Position numbers and translations under genes: made by a program. 64,000 nucleotides of DNA from Neolewinella marina. Its GTDB lineage: Bacteria; Bacteroidota; Bacteroidia; Chitinophagales; Saprospiraceae. Below are positions 17,698-25,828 of the stretch, piece by piece (position 1 is the first letter of the stretch; the number at the start of each line of letters is the position of its first letter). The notes under the pieces were generated by a model that saw only the letters and a list, made by a program, of their open reading frames with translations, was not told the origin of the DNA and searched no databases. The DNA lies in contig NZ_PDLO01000001.1 of NCBI RefSeq assembly GCF_002631205.1, forward strand, positions 620,001-684,000. Direction: 5' to 3'.

Positions 17698-18954
17698 TTA
17701 GCGGAATTTAAGGGTGAGGATGGTAGCTACGGCCAGCAGGATACCGATGATCCAGAAGCGAATCACGATCTTGACTTCCGACATACCGCCTTTCTGATAG
17801 TGGTGGTGGAGGGGCGACATCTTCAGGATGCGACGGCCTTCCCCGTAGCGCATACGGGTATACTTGAAGTAGCCGACCTGGGCCATTACCGAGACGTTCT
17901 CGATCACGAAAATGCCGCAGAGGATGGGGATCAGGAGCTCCTTGCGCAGCAGGATGGCCAGGGCCGCAATGATACCCCCGAGGGCGAGCGATCCGGTGTC
18001 GCCCATGAAGACGGCCGCCGGGTAGCTGTTGTGCCACAGAAAGCCCAGGCAGGCCCCCACCAGGCAACCGCTGAAGACGATCAGTTCCTGCGTCCCCGGC
18101 AGGTGCAGGATCCCCAGGTAATTGGCGGCGATGGCGTTACTGCCCACGTAGGCGAACACGGCCAGGGTGGCCGCCACGATGGCTGAGGTGCCGGTGGCGA
18201 GGCCGTCCAGCCCGTCGGTCAGGTTGGCGGCGTTGGAAACCGCCGTGACGATGAAGACGATCAGGGGTACGAAGATGATCCACACCAGGTTGCGGCCGAT
18301 GTCGAACACGTCGGCGTAGGTCATCACCCCATTCTTCAGGAAGGGGACGTTGGTCAGGGTAGTCTGGTAATTGGCCCGCTCTTCCACCGCACCGTCCCGC
18401 AGGGAGGTGGTCGTGATGGGACTGACGCGCTGGGTATCCTGGATACCGACCGACTCGGCCTCGGCCACCGTCAGACGCACCACCACCTGCTCGTTGAACA
18501 GCATGATGAGGGCGATGAGCAGGCCTAGTCCGATCTGCCCGAGAACCTTGAAGCGCCCCGCCAGGCCGTCCTTGTTCTTCCGCTTGATCTTGAGGTAGTC
18601 ATCCACGAAGCCGATGGCCCCCATCCAGATCGTGGCGACGAGCATCGTCAACAGGTAGACGTTGTCGAGGCGGGCGAACAGCAGGCAGGGCAGCAGGACG
18701 GCCAACAGGATGATCAGGCCGCCCATGGTGGGGGTACCCTTCTTTTCCATCTGTCCTTCCAGGCCGAGGTCGCGGACCGTTTCGCCGATCTGCTGCCGGC
18801 GCAGGTAGCGGATGATGCGGCCACCCGTAACGATGCTGAGCAGCAGGGAGACGATGATCGCCGACCCCGTGCGCACACTGAGGAAGTCCAGCAGGTTCGC
18901 ACCCGGGAAATCGCCGAAGGTGGCCTTTAACCACTCGAAGAGTTCAATTAACAC
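17698..18954 (-). CDS. mraY: Phospho-MurNAc-pentapeptide transferase MraY
   Basis: Makes lipid I by moving phospho-MurNAc-pentapeptide to undecaprenyl phosphate. The 418-residue polytopic protein has the family blocks GFVDDYLKIKRKNKDGL, NAANLTDGLDGLATG with the metal-binding aspartates, FMGDTGSLALGG and the histidine segment PLHHHYQKGG. It is longer than the usual 360 residues because of an insertion of about 60 residues before NAANLTDG, which as far as I know is common in Bacteroidota MraY. The start overlaps the murE end by 11 bases. Confidence 0.96.
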   Translation of the reverse strand: MLIELFEWLKATFGDFPGANLLDFLSVRTGSAIIVSLLLSIVTGGRIIRYLRRQQIGETVRDLGLEGQMEKKGTPTMGGLIILLAVLLPCLLFARLDNVYLLTMLVATIWMGAIGFVDDYLKIKRKNKDGLAGRFKVLGQIGLGLLIALIMLFNEQVVVRLTVAEAESVGIQDTQRVSPITTTSLRDGAVEERANYQTTLTNVPFLKNGVMTYADVFDIGRNLVWIIFVPLIVFIVTAVSNAANLTDGLDGLATGTSAIVAATLAVFAYVGSNAIAANYLGILHLPGTQELIVFSGCLVGACLGFLWHNSYPAAVFMGDTGSLALGGIIAALAILLRKELLIPILCGIFVIENVSVMAQVGYFKYTRMRYGEGRRILKMSPLHHHYQKGGMSEVKIVIRFWIIGILLAVATILTLKFR

Positions 18955-20422
18955 GGGTGAATTCCTTTAGGGCGTGAGCTAATTCCAGGCGATCGTCGAA
19001 GGAGAAGCGCTCTCCCCGGATTTCCTGGTAGGTTTCGTGTCCTTTGCCGGCCACCAGCAGCACCTCGTGGCCGAGGCGGACGGCGGTGCGGATGGCCTGC
19101 CGCCGGTCGGTGATGCGCAGCACCCGGGGCGCCGCGGCGGGCGGTACGCCGGCCTCCATTTCGTCGAGGATGGCTTCCGGCGATTCCGAGCGCGGGTTGT
19201 CGGTGGTCAGGATGACCTGGTCGGCCAGTTCGGCGGCGATCCGGGCCATCTCCGGTCGCTTGGACCGGTCGCGGTCGCCCCCGGCCCCCACCACGCAGCT
19301 GAGGCGGTGGCCGTCGGGCAGCAGGGCCCGCAGGGTTTCCAGTACGTTGCGCAGGGCGTCGGGAGTATGGGCGTAGTCGACCAGGGCCGTAATGCGCCCC
19401 GCCGGGTCGTGGACGTGTTCCAGCCGCCCTTCCGCCCCGGGCAGGGCGCTCAGGGTCACCAGCACTTCCTGGGGGTCGGCACCCAGCAGGACTGCCGTGG
19501 CGTAGGCCGCCAGCAGGTTGTAGGCGTTGAACCGCCCCAGCAGCTTGAAGAAAACCTCTGTGCCCCCCAGGTCGAGCTGCAGCCCCTGCGGGGTGTTGGC
19601 CAGCAGGCGGGCGTGAAAGTCCACGTTGGAGCGCAGGCTGTAGCGGTGTACGCGGGCGGCCGTATTCTGCACCATGACCCCGCCGCGCCGGTCGTCGGCG
19701 TTGACGAGGGCAAAGGCCGTTGCGGGCAGCTGATCGAAGAAGGCTTTCTTGGCGTTGATGTATTCGGCGAAGGTGCCGTGGTAGTCCAGGTGGTCGTGAC
19801 TCAGGTTGGTGAACACACCACCATTGAAGTCCAGCCCCAGCGTCCTGCGCTGGTGGACGGCGTGGCTGCTCACCTCCATGAATACGTAGTCCACCCCGGC
19901 GTCGCGCATTTCGGCCAGGTGGCCGTGGATGGCCAGGGCATCCGGCGTGGTGTGGGTAGCGGGGTGCTTTTCGCGGCCGATCCTCACTTCCACGGTCGAA
20001 AGCAGTCCGGCGCGGAAGCCCAGTTCGGTGTACAGCTCGTGCAACAGGGTGGTTACCGTGGTCTTGCCGTTGGTGCCGGTGACGCCCACCAGGGTCATTT
20101 CGCGGCTGGGGGAGCCGTACCAGTTGTCGGCCAGTTGGGCGAGGGCTACCGTGGTGTCCGGAACGAATACACCGATTGCGTCCGCGGCGGACAATACTTC
20201 TTGCGTCACCCGGCCCGGCTCGGCTACCACGGCCCCGGCACCCGCGTCCAGCGCCTGCTGCACGTAGTCGTGGCCGTCGACCTGGGTACCCCTCACGGCG
20301 ACGAACAGGAATCCCGCTCGCACCTTCCGGCTGTCGAAGGCCACGCCCGTCACCGTACGGCCGGCCACCTCCCCGCTGAGGGAGTGCACGTCGAGGGGAG
20401 CTATGAGGCGTTCGAGCTGCAT
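18944..20422 (-). CDS. murE: UDP-MurNAc-tripeptide ligase MurE, diaminopimelate type
   Basis: Adds the third amino acid to the peptidoglycan precursor. The 492-residue protein has the ATP loop GVTGTNGKTTVTTLLHEL, the EVSSHAVHQRR segment and the C-terminal motif DNPRSE. The DNPR form is the signature of enzymes that add meso-diaminopimelate rather than lysine, so the wall peptide is predicted to be the Gram-negative type. It lies two bases from the PBP gene. Confidence 0.96.
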   Translation of the reverse strand: MQLERLIAPLDVHSLSGEVAGRTVTGVAFDSRKVRAGFLFVAVRGTQVDGHDYVQQALDAGAGAVVAEPGRVTQEVLSAADAIGVFVPDTTVALAQLADNWYGSPSREMTLVGVTGTNGKTTVTTLLHELYTELGFRAGLLSTVEVRIGREKHPATHTTPDALAIHGHLAEMRDAGVDYVFMEVSSHAVHQRRTLGLDFNGGVFTNLSHDHLDYHGTFAEYINAKKAFFDQLPATAFALVNADDRRGGVMVQNTAARVHRYSLRSNVDFHARLLANTPQGLQLDLGGTEVFFKLLGRFNAYNLLAAYATAVLLGADPQEVLVTLSALPGAEGRLEHVHDPAGRITALVDYAHTPDALRNVLETLRALLPDGHRLSCVVGAGGDRDRSKRPEMARIAAELADQVILTTDNPRSESPEAILDEMEAGVPPAAAPRVLRITDRRQAIRTAVRLGHEVLLVAGKGHETYQEIRGERFSFDDRLELAHALKEFTRVN

Positions 20423-20424
20423 GG

Positions 20425-22548
20425 TTACTTCAGGATCAGTTCTACGTCGCGACCGCGGCGGCCATTGCCGTCGCTTTGCCAGCGCATGTTGACCACCCGC
20501 CCCACCCCGCGGGGGTGGACGGTGTAGCCGTCGTTTTCGAGGACGTACAGGGCGTCGCGCAGGCGCATGCCCCGGACATTGGGAAATTGTTGGCCGGCGG
20601 GGTTGATCGCCGCCAGTTCCACGGCTTCGTCGCTGGCGCTCACCACGGCCAGTTCGGCATCGGGCAGGGTATCCACGGCGACGTTCACGTAGTCCAGCAC
20701 GGTGAGGAGCTCCGGCAGGTAGCCGGCATCACGGCTTGGCAGCTCGCCGGCGTAAAGGACGGGGCGGGGGCCCCGGTTCAGTGGCTCGTGTACCTCGATC
20801 ATGCTGTTGTAGATGTTGTCGGCGATCTCCTTGAAGATTGGTCCGGCCACGTCGCCACCGTAGTAGGCGCCATTGGTGGGGTCCTTCACCACGACGATGA
20901 TGCTGTAGGTCGGGTTCTCCGCCGGGAAATAGCCGGCGAAGCTGGCCTGGTATTCTTTCTTGCGGTTGCGCTGGCCGTAGTTCTGCTGGCTGGTCCCGGT
21001 CTTGGCGGCGAAGCGGTACTGGTCCGACTTCAGCCGCTTGGCGGTGCCGCGCTCCACCACCCCTTCCAGCAGGCTTTGCAGTTGTTCGATCGTCTGGGGG
21101 CTGGCGATCTGCTTGTCGACCACCGTGGGCTTGTACTCCTCCAGGATGCGGCCGCCCCGTTCTACCTGGGTAACGAGGTAGGGCTTCATCATCCGTCCGC
21201 CGTTGGCTACCGCATTATAGAAGGTGAGCATCTGCAGGGGGGTGAGCCGGCTTTCGTAGCCAATGGCCATCCACGCGCGGGAAATGCCCGAGAATTCCGC
21301 CCGGCTCGTATCGTTCAGGAAGGGGGCCCGCTCTCCCTCCAGCTCGATTCCACTTTCGCTTTCGAGGTGGAAGTCGCGCAGCCGCTCGGTGAACTCATTG
21401 TTCTTGTAGAGGCTGTCCACCAGTTTGGCCATGCCCACGTTGGAGGACTGCTCGAAGGCGTCGCGTACCGAGATTACCCGCCAGCCACGGCTCTGGCTGC
21501 TGGCGTCTTCCATGGTGAGGTCGTAGAACTTCTTCACGCCGTTCTCGATATCTACCTCACTGTCCAGGTCCACGTAGCCGTCTTCCAGCAGGGCCATCAT
21601 GGTGGCCAGCTTGAAGGTGGAGCCCGGCTCGTTGGAGCGGGAGATGGCGTAGTTGTACTGTTCGGCGTAGCGGTTGCGCCTGGCGTTCACGGCGCCGAGG
21701 TTGGCCATGGCCCGAATGGCTCCGGTTTTCACGTCCATGACGATGGCCGCTCCCCATTCGGCGCGGTGGCGGAGCAGTCCGTTCTCGAGGGCGTTTTCGG
21801 TGATGTCCTGGATGTTGACGTCCAGGGTGGTATATACGTTAGCGCCCGAGGTGGGCTCCACGATGGCCAGGTTATCGGTGGGCAGCCAGATGCCGCCGCC
21901 CATGTTGAACATCTCCTGCTTGCCGCTTTCGCCGGCGAGCTGCTCGTCAAAGGCGCCTTCCAGTCCCACCCGGGCTCCGCCCTCGCGGCTGTACCCGATG
22001 GTACGGCGGGCCAGCCAGCCGAAGGGGCGCTTGCGGGCGGCACGCTTCTCGACGATGAGGCCACCGCCCATGCGGCCCTGGTTGAAGATGGGGAAGGTGC
22101 GGATGCGCGAGAGCTCGCTGTAGCTCACGCTCTCCGCCAGCTTGAAGTAGTGGTTGGCTACCCCGCCGGCGCTGTCGCGCATCATCAGCAGGCTGTCGCG
22201 CCAGGCACCGGGGGTGTGGTTGCTGTCGACGTGGCGGGACAGCAGCAGCGCCAGGCTGTCGATGTTGTCGTAGTAGTCGCGGGGGCTGGCCACGTAGGGG
22301 TCGAAGTGCAGGCTGAAGTAGGGCACCGAGGTAGCCAGCAGGTTGTTGTTGTGACTGTAGATGTTGCCCCGCTCGGCCTGCACCGTGACGATGCGGAAGC
22401 GCTCCTGCCCCATCGCCTGGAATTCGGCCTGCCGCACCACCGCGATGTCCACGGTACGGTACATCAGCAGGGCGGCCACCGGAACGATGATCACCGCCAG
22501 GATGGCGAAGATGCGAATGAGAACCTCGTCTTTAAAATTGACGGCCAC
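20425..22548 (-). CDS. ftsI: Class B penicillin-binding protein with PASTA domain (division transpeptidase, FtsI-like)
   Basis: Membrane-anchored DD-transpeptidase that crosslinks septal peptidoglycan as the partner of FtsW. The 707-residue protein has one N-terminal membrane helix, a dimerisation region, and a transpeptidase domain with all three motifs: STFK (in NEPGSTFKLATMMAL), SSN (in EQSSNVGMAKL) and KTG (in AAKTGTSQQNYG). A single C-terminal PASTA domain begins near FPNVRGMRLRDALYVLENDG. The PASTA tail is typical of Bacteroidota PBPs at this place. It lies between ftsL-like and murE. Confidence 0.93.
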   Translation of the reverse strand: MAVNFKDEVLIRIFAILAVIIVPVAALLMYRTVDIAVVRQAEFQAMGQERFRIVTVQAERGNIYSHNNNLLATSVPYFSLHFDPYVASPRDYYDNIDSLALLLSRHVDSNHTPGAWRDSLLMMRDSAGGVANHYFKLAESVSYSELSRIRTFPIFNQGRMGGGLIVEKRAARKRPFGWLARRTIGYSREGGARVGLEGAFDEQLAGESGKQEMFNMGGGIWLPTDNLAIVEPTSGANVYTTLDVNIQDITENALENGLLRHRAEWGAAIVMDVKTGAIRAMANLGAVNARRNRYAEQYNYAISRSNEPGSTFKLATMMALLEDGYVDLDSEVDIENGVKKFYDLTMEDASSQSRGWRVISVRDAFEQSSNVGMAKLVDSLYKNNEFTERLRDFHLESESGIELEGERAPFLNDTSRAEFSGISRAWMAIGYESRLTPLQMLTFYNAVANGGRMMKPYLVTQVERGGRILEEYKPTVVDKQIASPQTIEQLQSLLEGVVERGTAKRLKSDQYRFAAKTGTSQQNYGQRNRKKEYQASFAGYFPAENPTYSIIVVVKDPTNGAYYGGDVAGPIFKEIADNIYNSMIEVHEPLNRGPRPVLYAGELPSRDAGYLPELLTVLDYVNVAVDTLPDAELAVVSASDEAVELAAINPAGQQFPNVRGMRLRDALYVLENDGYTVHPRGVGRVVNMRWQSDGNGRRGRDVELILK

Positions 22549-22596
22549 TGGTAGGGAATGATGAATTGAGACAAAAAGGAGAGAAGAACGGCGGGG

Positions 22597-22911
22597 CTAT
22601 TTGGCGCGGGGAGGCGCGTAGATCTTTTTGGGTTTACCCCGGTGGAGGCGGAGGCCGGCGGGGCGCACCTGGTCCACCACTTCGGAGCGCAGGCCGTTGT
22701 ACATGTTCTCGCTTTCCAGCGACATGTAGAGCCAGCGCCTTTCCTTGATGTCAGATTCGAGTTCCTGGATGCGCCGAACGTTGTATTCAGCGTAGTGGGC
22801 GTTGCCGATGTACAGCAGCGCGAGCACTCCTAAAAAGGAGAGGTAGCCGAGGTTATCCAGAATGAGGGCGGGCACGGAGGGTACCGTGGCGCGCTTGCGT
22901 TTTGCTGCCAT
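22597..22911 (-). CDS. FtsL-like small division protein
   Basis: A 104-residue bitopic protein with a basic N-terminus (MAAKRKRA), one membrane helix (about 23-37, LSFLGVLALLYIGNA) and a charged region predicted to form a coiled coil (RRIQELESDIKERRWLYMSL). Bacteroidota carry a poorly conserved FtsL analogue exactly here, between rsmH and the PBP gene. The call rests on topology and place rather than on strong motifs. FtsL works in a complex with FtsB/DivIC and FtsQ to activate FtsW and its PBP. Confidence 0.78.
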   Translation of the reverse strand: MAAKRKRATVPSVPALILDNLGYLSFLGVLALLYIGNAHYAEYNVRRIQELESDIKERRWLYMSLESENMYNGLRSEVVDQVRPAGLRLHRGKPKKIYAPPRAK

Positions 22912-23009
22912 ATCACTTCACACCTTTGGTCGGCAGCCGGTGGTATCCAAAACCGTGCGGATCACCCGCTGCCACTTCACTATCTGCCCTTGCCCCCGAT
23001 GGCCCGTCG

Positions 23010-23044
23010 CGCTTTCCGAAGAGAATTACACCCTTCGGAAAGCG
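23010..23044 (-). other. Perfect 12-bp inverted repeat between rsmH and the ftsL-like gene
   Basis: CGCTTTCCGAAG (23010-23021) and CTTCGGAAAGCG (23033-23044) are exact reverse complements around an 11-base loop. The element lies in the 154-base gap between rsmH and the ftsL-like gene, the longest gap in the dcw cluster. There is no T-run after it on either strand, so it is not a standard terminator. It may be an mRNA-stability or pausing hairpin separating the mraZ-rsmH part from the wall genes. Confidence 0.6.
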
Positions 23045-23065
23045 GGCGGCGCGGCCGGTCGGCGG

Positions 23066-23968
23066 TCAGAGCCGCTCCCCCGCCCGCAGCTTGGCGCTGC
23101 GCGCACGGGAGTTTTGCCGAATTTCTTCGGCGGATGGCAACACGGGTTTCTTCGTGAGAACCTTGTACGGGCGGTCAATTTTCCCGTAAAAGTCCTTGTT
23201 CACGATTCCTTCCGCGTTCCCGGTTTTGAGGAAGTTTTTGGTGATGCGATCCTCCAGTGAATGATAGCTGATCACGCTGAGTCGGCCGTGTGTTGGTATC
23301 AGTAAGTCGGTGGCTTGTGCCAATAAATCAGAAAGTGCGCCGATCTCGTCGTTGACCTCAATGCGAAGTGCCTGAAAAACCTGCGCCAGATAGCGCGGGC
23401 GTTGCCCCCTAACCCAGGGATTCACCACCTGAAGAAAATCCTCGATGGTGACGATGGGTGATTGCTCCCGGGCTTCGGCGATGGCCAAGGCCAGGGAGCG
23501 GGCGTTGCGGACTTCACCGTATTCGCCAAAAACTTTCTGCAGGTCCTCCGGACTGTAGTTATTCACTACGTCGGCGGCCGTGCGGTCCGCAATCGTCCCC
23601 ATGCGCATGTCCAGCGCGGCGTCGAACCGGAAGCTGAACCCGCGCTCGGCCTGGTCGAACTGGTGGCTGGAAACCCCCAGGTCGGCCAGCAGGCCGTCAA
23701 TCCGGTCGACCCCGTAGAGTCGTAGGAAATTGGTGAGATTGCGAAAGTTGGCGGCTACGAAGGTAAATCTGCTGTCGTCCAGGGCATTGGCCACTGCTTC
23801 TTCATCCTGGTCAAAGCCGAACAGGCGAATGTCTTTCGACCCCGCTTGCTCGAGGATGAAGCGGCTGTGGCCACCGCCCCCGAAGGTAGCATCAACGTAA
23901 ACTCCTCCCGGGCGGAGGTTCAGAAAACCGACGCTTTCGCCGGCCAGTACGGGTACGTGATAGGCCAT
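23066..23968 (-). CDS. rsmH: 16S rRNA (cytosine(1402)-N4)-methyltransferase RsmH (MraW)
   Basis: Methylates N4 of C1402 in 16S rRNA using S-adenosylmethionine. The 300-residue protein has the family start YHVPVLAGESVGFLNL, the cofactor site VDATFGGGGHSRFIL, the segment GLLADLGVSSHQFDQAERGFSF, and the conserved end VISYHSLEDRITKNF. It shares its first base with the last base of the mraZ stop codon, as is usual for this gene pair. Confidence 0.96.
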   Translation of the reverse strand: MAYHVPVLAGESVGFLNLRPGGVYVDATFGGGGHSRFILEQAGSKDIRLFGFDQDEEAVANALDDSRFTFVAANFRNLTNFLRLYGVDRIDGLLADLGVSSHQFDQAERGFSFRFDAALDMRMGTIADRTAADVVNNYSPEDLQKVFGEYGEVRNARSLALAIAEAREQSPIVTIEDFLQVVNPWVRGQRPRYLAQVFQALRIEVNDEIGALSDLLAQATDLLIPTHGRLSVISYHSLEDRITKNFLKTGNAEGIVNKDFYGKIDRPYKVLTKKPVLPSAEEIRQNSRARSAKLRAGERL

Positions 23969-24447
23969 TACGCCGGATCAGTGGTTCCGTGACTCGAACC
24001 GCCGAGTACTTCTTCCGCCAGCGTGGAGTAGTCATCCATCTCCTCACTGAACAGGGCCTCGTATTCGGCTTCCGCCCAAATTTCAATCCGGTCGTTCATG
24101 GCATTCAGTACCAGGTTTTTGTCGGTCCGGGCCCAGGCCAGCAACTGCTTCGGAAGCAGCAGCCGGTCGGCTGAGTCGGGGACAAGCTCGGTAGCACCGC
24201 GGTAGAAGAGCCGGGTAAACCGGAGGTTCTTCTGGTTGAACTTGTTGAGTGCATCCACCTCGGCCTTGATCTGCTCCCACACCGGCTTGGGGTAGAGGGT
24301 GAGACTGTGGTCAAAACCGCGGTTGACGACAAACTTCAAGGTGTCGCGATCACCGAGCTCCTTCAGCAGTCCACTGGGAAGACGAAAACGGCCCTTGGAA
24401 TCAAGCGCTACGTAATACTCGCCCAGCAAATCATACTGTTGTGCCAT
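23968..24447 (-). CDS. mraZ: MraZ transcriptional regulator of the dcw cluster
   Basis: DNA-binding protein that in E. coli represses its own dcw operon. The 159-residue product has the duplicated SpoVT/AbrB-like fold: the first half contains YYVALDSKGRFRLPSGL and the second contains ADRLLLPKQLLAWA. The family is about 150 residues. It is the first gene of the cluster, and the sequence upstream has direct repeats in register that look like its operator. Confidence 0.95.
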   Translation of the reverse strand: MAQQYDLLGEYYVALDSKGRFRLPSGLLKELGDRDTLKFVVNRGFDHSLTLYPKPVWEQIKAEVDALNKFNQKNLRFTRLFYRGATELVPDSADRLLLPKQLLAWARTDKNLVLNAMNDRIEIWAEAEYEALFSEEMDDYSTLAEEVLGGSSHGTTDPA

Positions 24448-24486
24448 AAAACGATCGAGGGCAGGTACGCTTACCTACCGCTCGCG

Positions 24487-24553
24487 CTAAGGTAACACCT
24501 AGTTCCACTTCCTACCACTTTTGCCCACTTTTTTTGGCCCGCGCTTACCACTT
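24487..24553 (-). promoter_or_regulatory. mraZ promoter with AAGTGG (MraZ-box) direct repeats
   Basis: On the minus strand AAGTGG occurs at 24510-24505, 24520-24515 and 24530-24525, exactly 10 bp apart, with a fourth copy at 24553-24548. MraZ in E. coli binds TGGG-type direct repeats with a 10-bp period, and Mollicutes MraZ binds AAAGTG-type repeats, so these are very likely the operator. A near-consensus Bacteroidota box, TACCTTAG, lies at 24494-24487 (consensus TAnnTTTG). The three in-register repeats therefore cover the -33 region, which fits repression. The start codon is 40 bases downstream. Confidence 0.72.
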
Positions 24554-24705
24554 TCTCCCCCACCCCTTCCACCGCTCCGGCGCGGTGGAATCATATCAGT
24601 GGCAACGCGGCCGAAAATCACCAATCGATGATGACGTGTTGGCGAATTTCGGGTAAAGAACGCAAAATGTTTTGAAAACTACAACGGGAGTACGGGGACT
24701 GTCCG

Positions 24706-24723
24706 GTGGTAAAAAGTGGTAAA
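24706..24723 (+). promoter_or_regulatory. Two MraZ-box-like repeats facing crtZ
   Basis: GTGGTAAA occurs at 24706-24713 and again at 24716-24723, exactly 10 bp apart and on the + strand. The second copy in context is AAAGTGGTAAA, matching the boxes upstream of mraZ in motif and period but in the opposite direction, toward the carotenoid hydroxylase gene starting at 24755. This suggests MraZ may also bind here; binding is not shown. Confidence 0.5.
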
Positions 24724-24754
24724 CCATCCTCCGCCGGCCCTGTTTCTCTCCCGT

Positions 24755-25246
24755 ATGGAAGTCCTGCTGTATATCCTCATCACCCTGGCCACCGTTGCCG
24801 GTATGGAATTCGTCGCCTGGGCGGCCCATAAGTACCTCATGCACGGCTGGCTCTGGACCTGGCACGAGGACCACCACCGCCCCCACCACGACAAGGAAGG
24901 CTTCTTCGAGAAGAACGACCTCTTCTTCCTGGTCTTCGCCGTGCCGAGCGCGGCATCCTATATAATAGGACTGAACGTGGCAGGCTGGTTCTGGCTCACC
25001 TTCGTGGGCATCGGGATCAGCATCTACGGCGCCATTTATTTCCTCATCCACGACGTATACATCCACCGGCGGTTCTCCTGGTTCCGGCAGTTGGACAACA
25101 AGTACAGCCGCGCCATCCTGCGCGCCCACGGCCACCACCATTCCATCACCGAAAAGGACGGGGCGGAGAGCTTCGGCCTGCTGGTGGTTGCCCGCAAGTA
25201 CTTCGGTAAGCGCTCCGATTGGTCCCGACAGGAGACAAAGGCGTAA
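24755..25246 (+). CDS. crtZ: Beta-carotene hydroxylase (CrtZ-type, fatty acid hydroxylase superfamily)
   Basis: Membrane di-iron enzyme that hydroxylates the beta-ionone rings of carotenoids, giving zeaxanthin-type pigments. The 163-residue protein has the four His clusters of the family: HKYLMH, HEDHHRPHH, HDVYIHRR and HGHHHS, between hydrophobic segments. The frame is open from 24716, but the ATG at 24755 (MEVLLYILITLATVAGMEF) starts directly at the first membrane helix. It is divergent from mraZ and 12 bases before the next gene, likely in one transcript. Confidence 0.92.
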   Translation: MEVLLYILITLATVAGMEFVAWAAHKYLMHGWLWTWHEDHHRPHHDKEGFFEKNDLFFLVFAVPSAASYIIGLNVAGWFWLTFVGIGISIYGAIYFLIHDVYIHRRFSWFRQLDNKYSRAILRAHGHHHSITEKDGAESFGLLVVARKYFGKRSDWSRQETKA

Positions 25247-25258
25247 TTTAGCGTCCGT

Positions 25259-25828
25259 ATGGACGATCGCCTGCTCGACAAGATTGCCGAACCCTTTAAC
25301 CTTCAGCTGCCGGAGTACGCCACCCTCGAGGAAATGATCGAGAGCGTGCTGCCGGCCGTGGCCCAGTTCAGCGAGCCAAATCTGCTGCCGGAAGACAGCC
25401 CCCTCTACACCGTCAACTGGGTCCGCATGACCGACCGCCCCGGCGCCACCGAGGTACAGCTTTACACCTTTCAGGATTACATGCGCGGGGAGATCCGGGT
25501 GGTCATCGACGGCAAGGTCGACGCCCAGACCTACGAAGTGGAAGAAAGTGGGGAAAGGATCATCATCGGCCAGAGCGTGATGCGCGACAGCTTCCTCTAC
25601 GAGCTGGCCTTCCTCGATGAGGATTTCCTGCTGCTGCGCCGCCACGGCAATGCCGCCAATATCACCGAGCGCTATCTGTTCTTCTGCCGGGAGGCCATCG
25701 GCACCCGCCTCACCTGGAACGAGGCCCTCGAACGGCTGGTCGATAAATACCGCAACAGCCAGTTTCCCCTGCTGGCTATCGGACTGGTGGTGGCGGCCCT
25801 CATCGCCCTCATGCTCTACTTCCGCTAG
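25259..25828 (+). CDS. Hypothetical protein with a C-terminal membrane anchor
   Basis: No family recognised. The 189-residue protein has no signal peptide. Its soluble body is rich in acidic residues and ends in a single hydrophobic segment (LLAIGLVVAALIALMLYF) at the extreme C-terminus, so it looks tail-anchored. It lies 12 bases after crtZ on the same strand, and its last four bases overlap the end of the convergent HDAC-like gene. A near-consensus promoter box TAATTTAG at 25244-25251 just before the ATG could give it its own transcript. Confidence 0.7.
   Translation: MDDRLLDKIAEPFNLQLPEYATLEEMIESVLPAVAQFSEPNLLPEDSPLYTVNWVRMTDRPGATEVQLYTFQDYMRGEIRVVIDGKVDAQTYEVEESGERIIIGQSVMRDSFLYELAFLDEDFLLLRRHGNAANITERYLFFCREAIGTRLTWNEALERLVDKYRNSQFPLLAIGLVVAALIALMLYFR

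Larger units (their letters stand above)
24448..24754. other. 307-base intergenic region between mraZ and crtZ
   Basis: It holds the mraZ promoter and operator (24487-24553) and a second pair of AAGTGG-like boxes pointing the other way (24706-24723). The middle part (about 24555-24700) contains CGCTCCGGCGCGGTGG and AT-richer sequence without a recognisable gene, hairpin with T-run, or TAnnTTTG box for the rightward gene. Confidence 0.6.

Noticed and set aside
20476-22554. Open frame of about 690 codons opposite the PBP gene
   Set aside because: It is antisense to a protein with all three transpeptidase motifs. The composition is a shadow of that gene (many Val, Gly and His) with no motif of its own.
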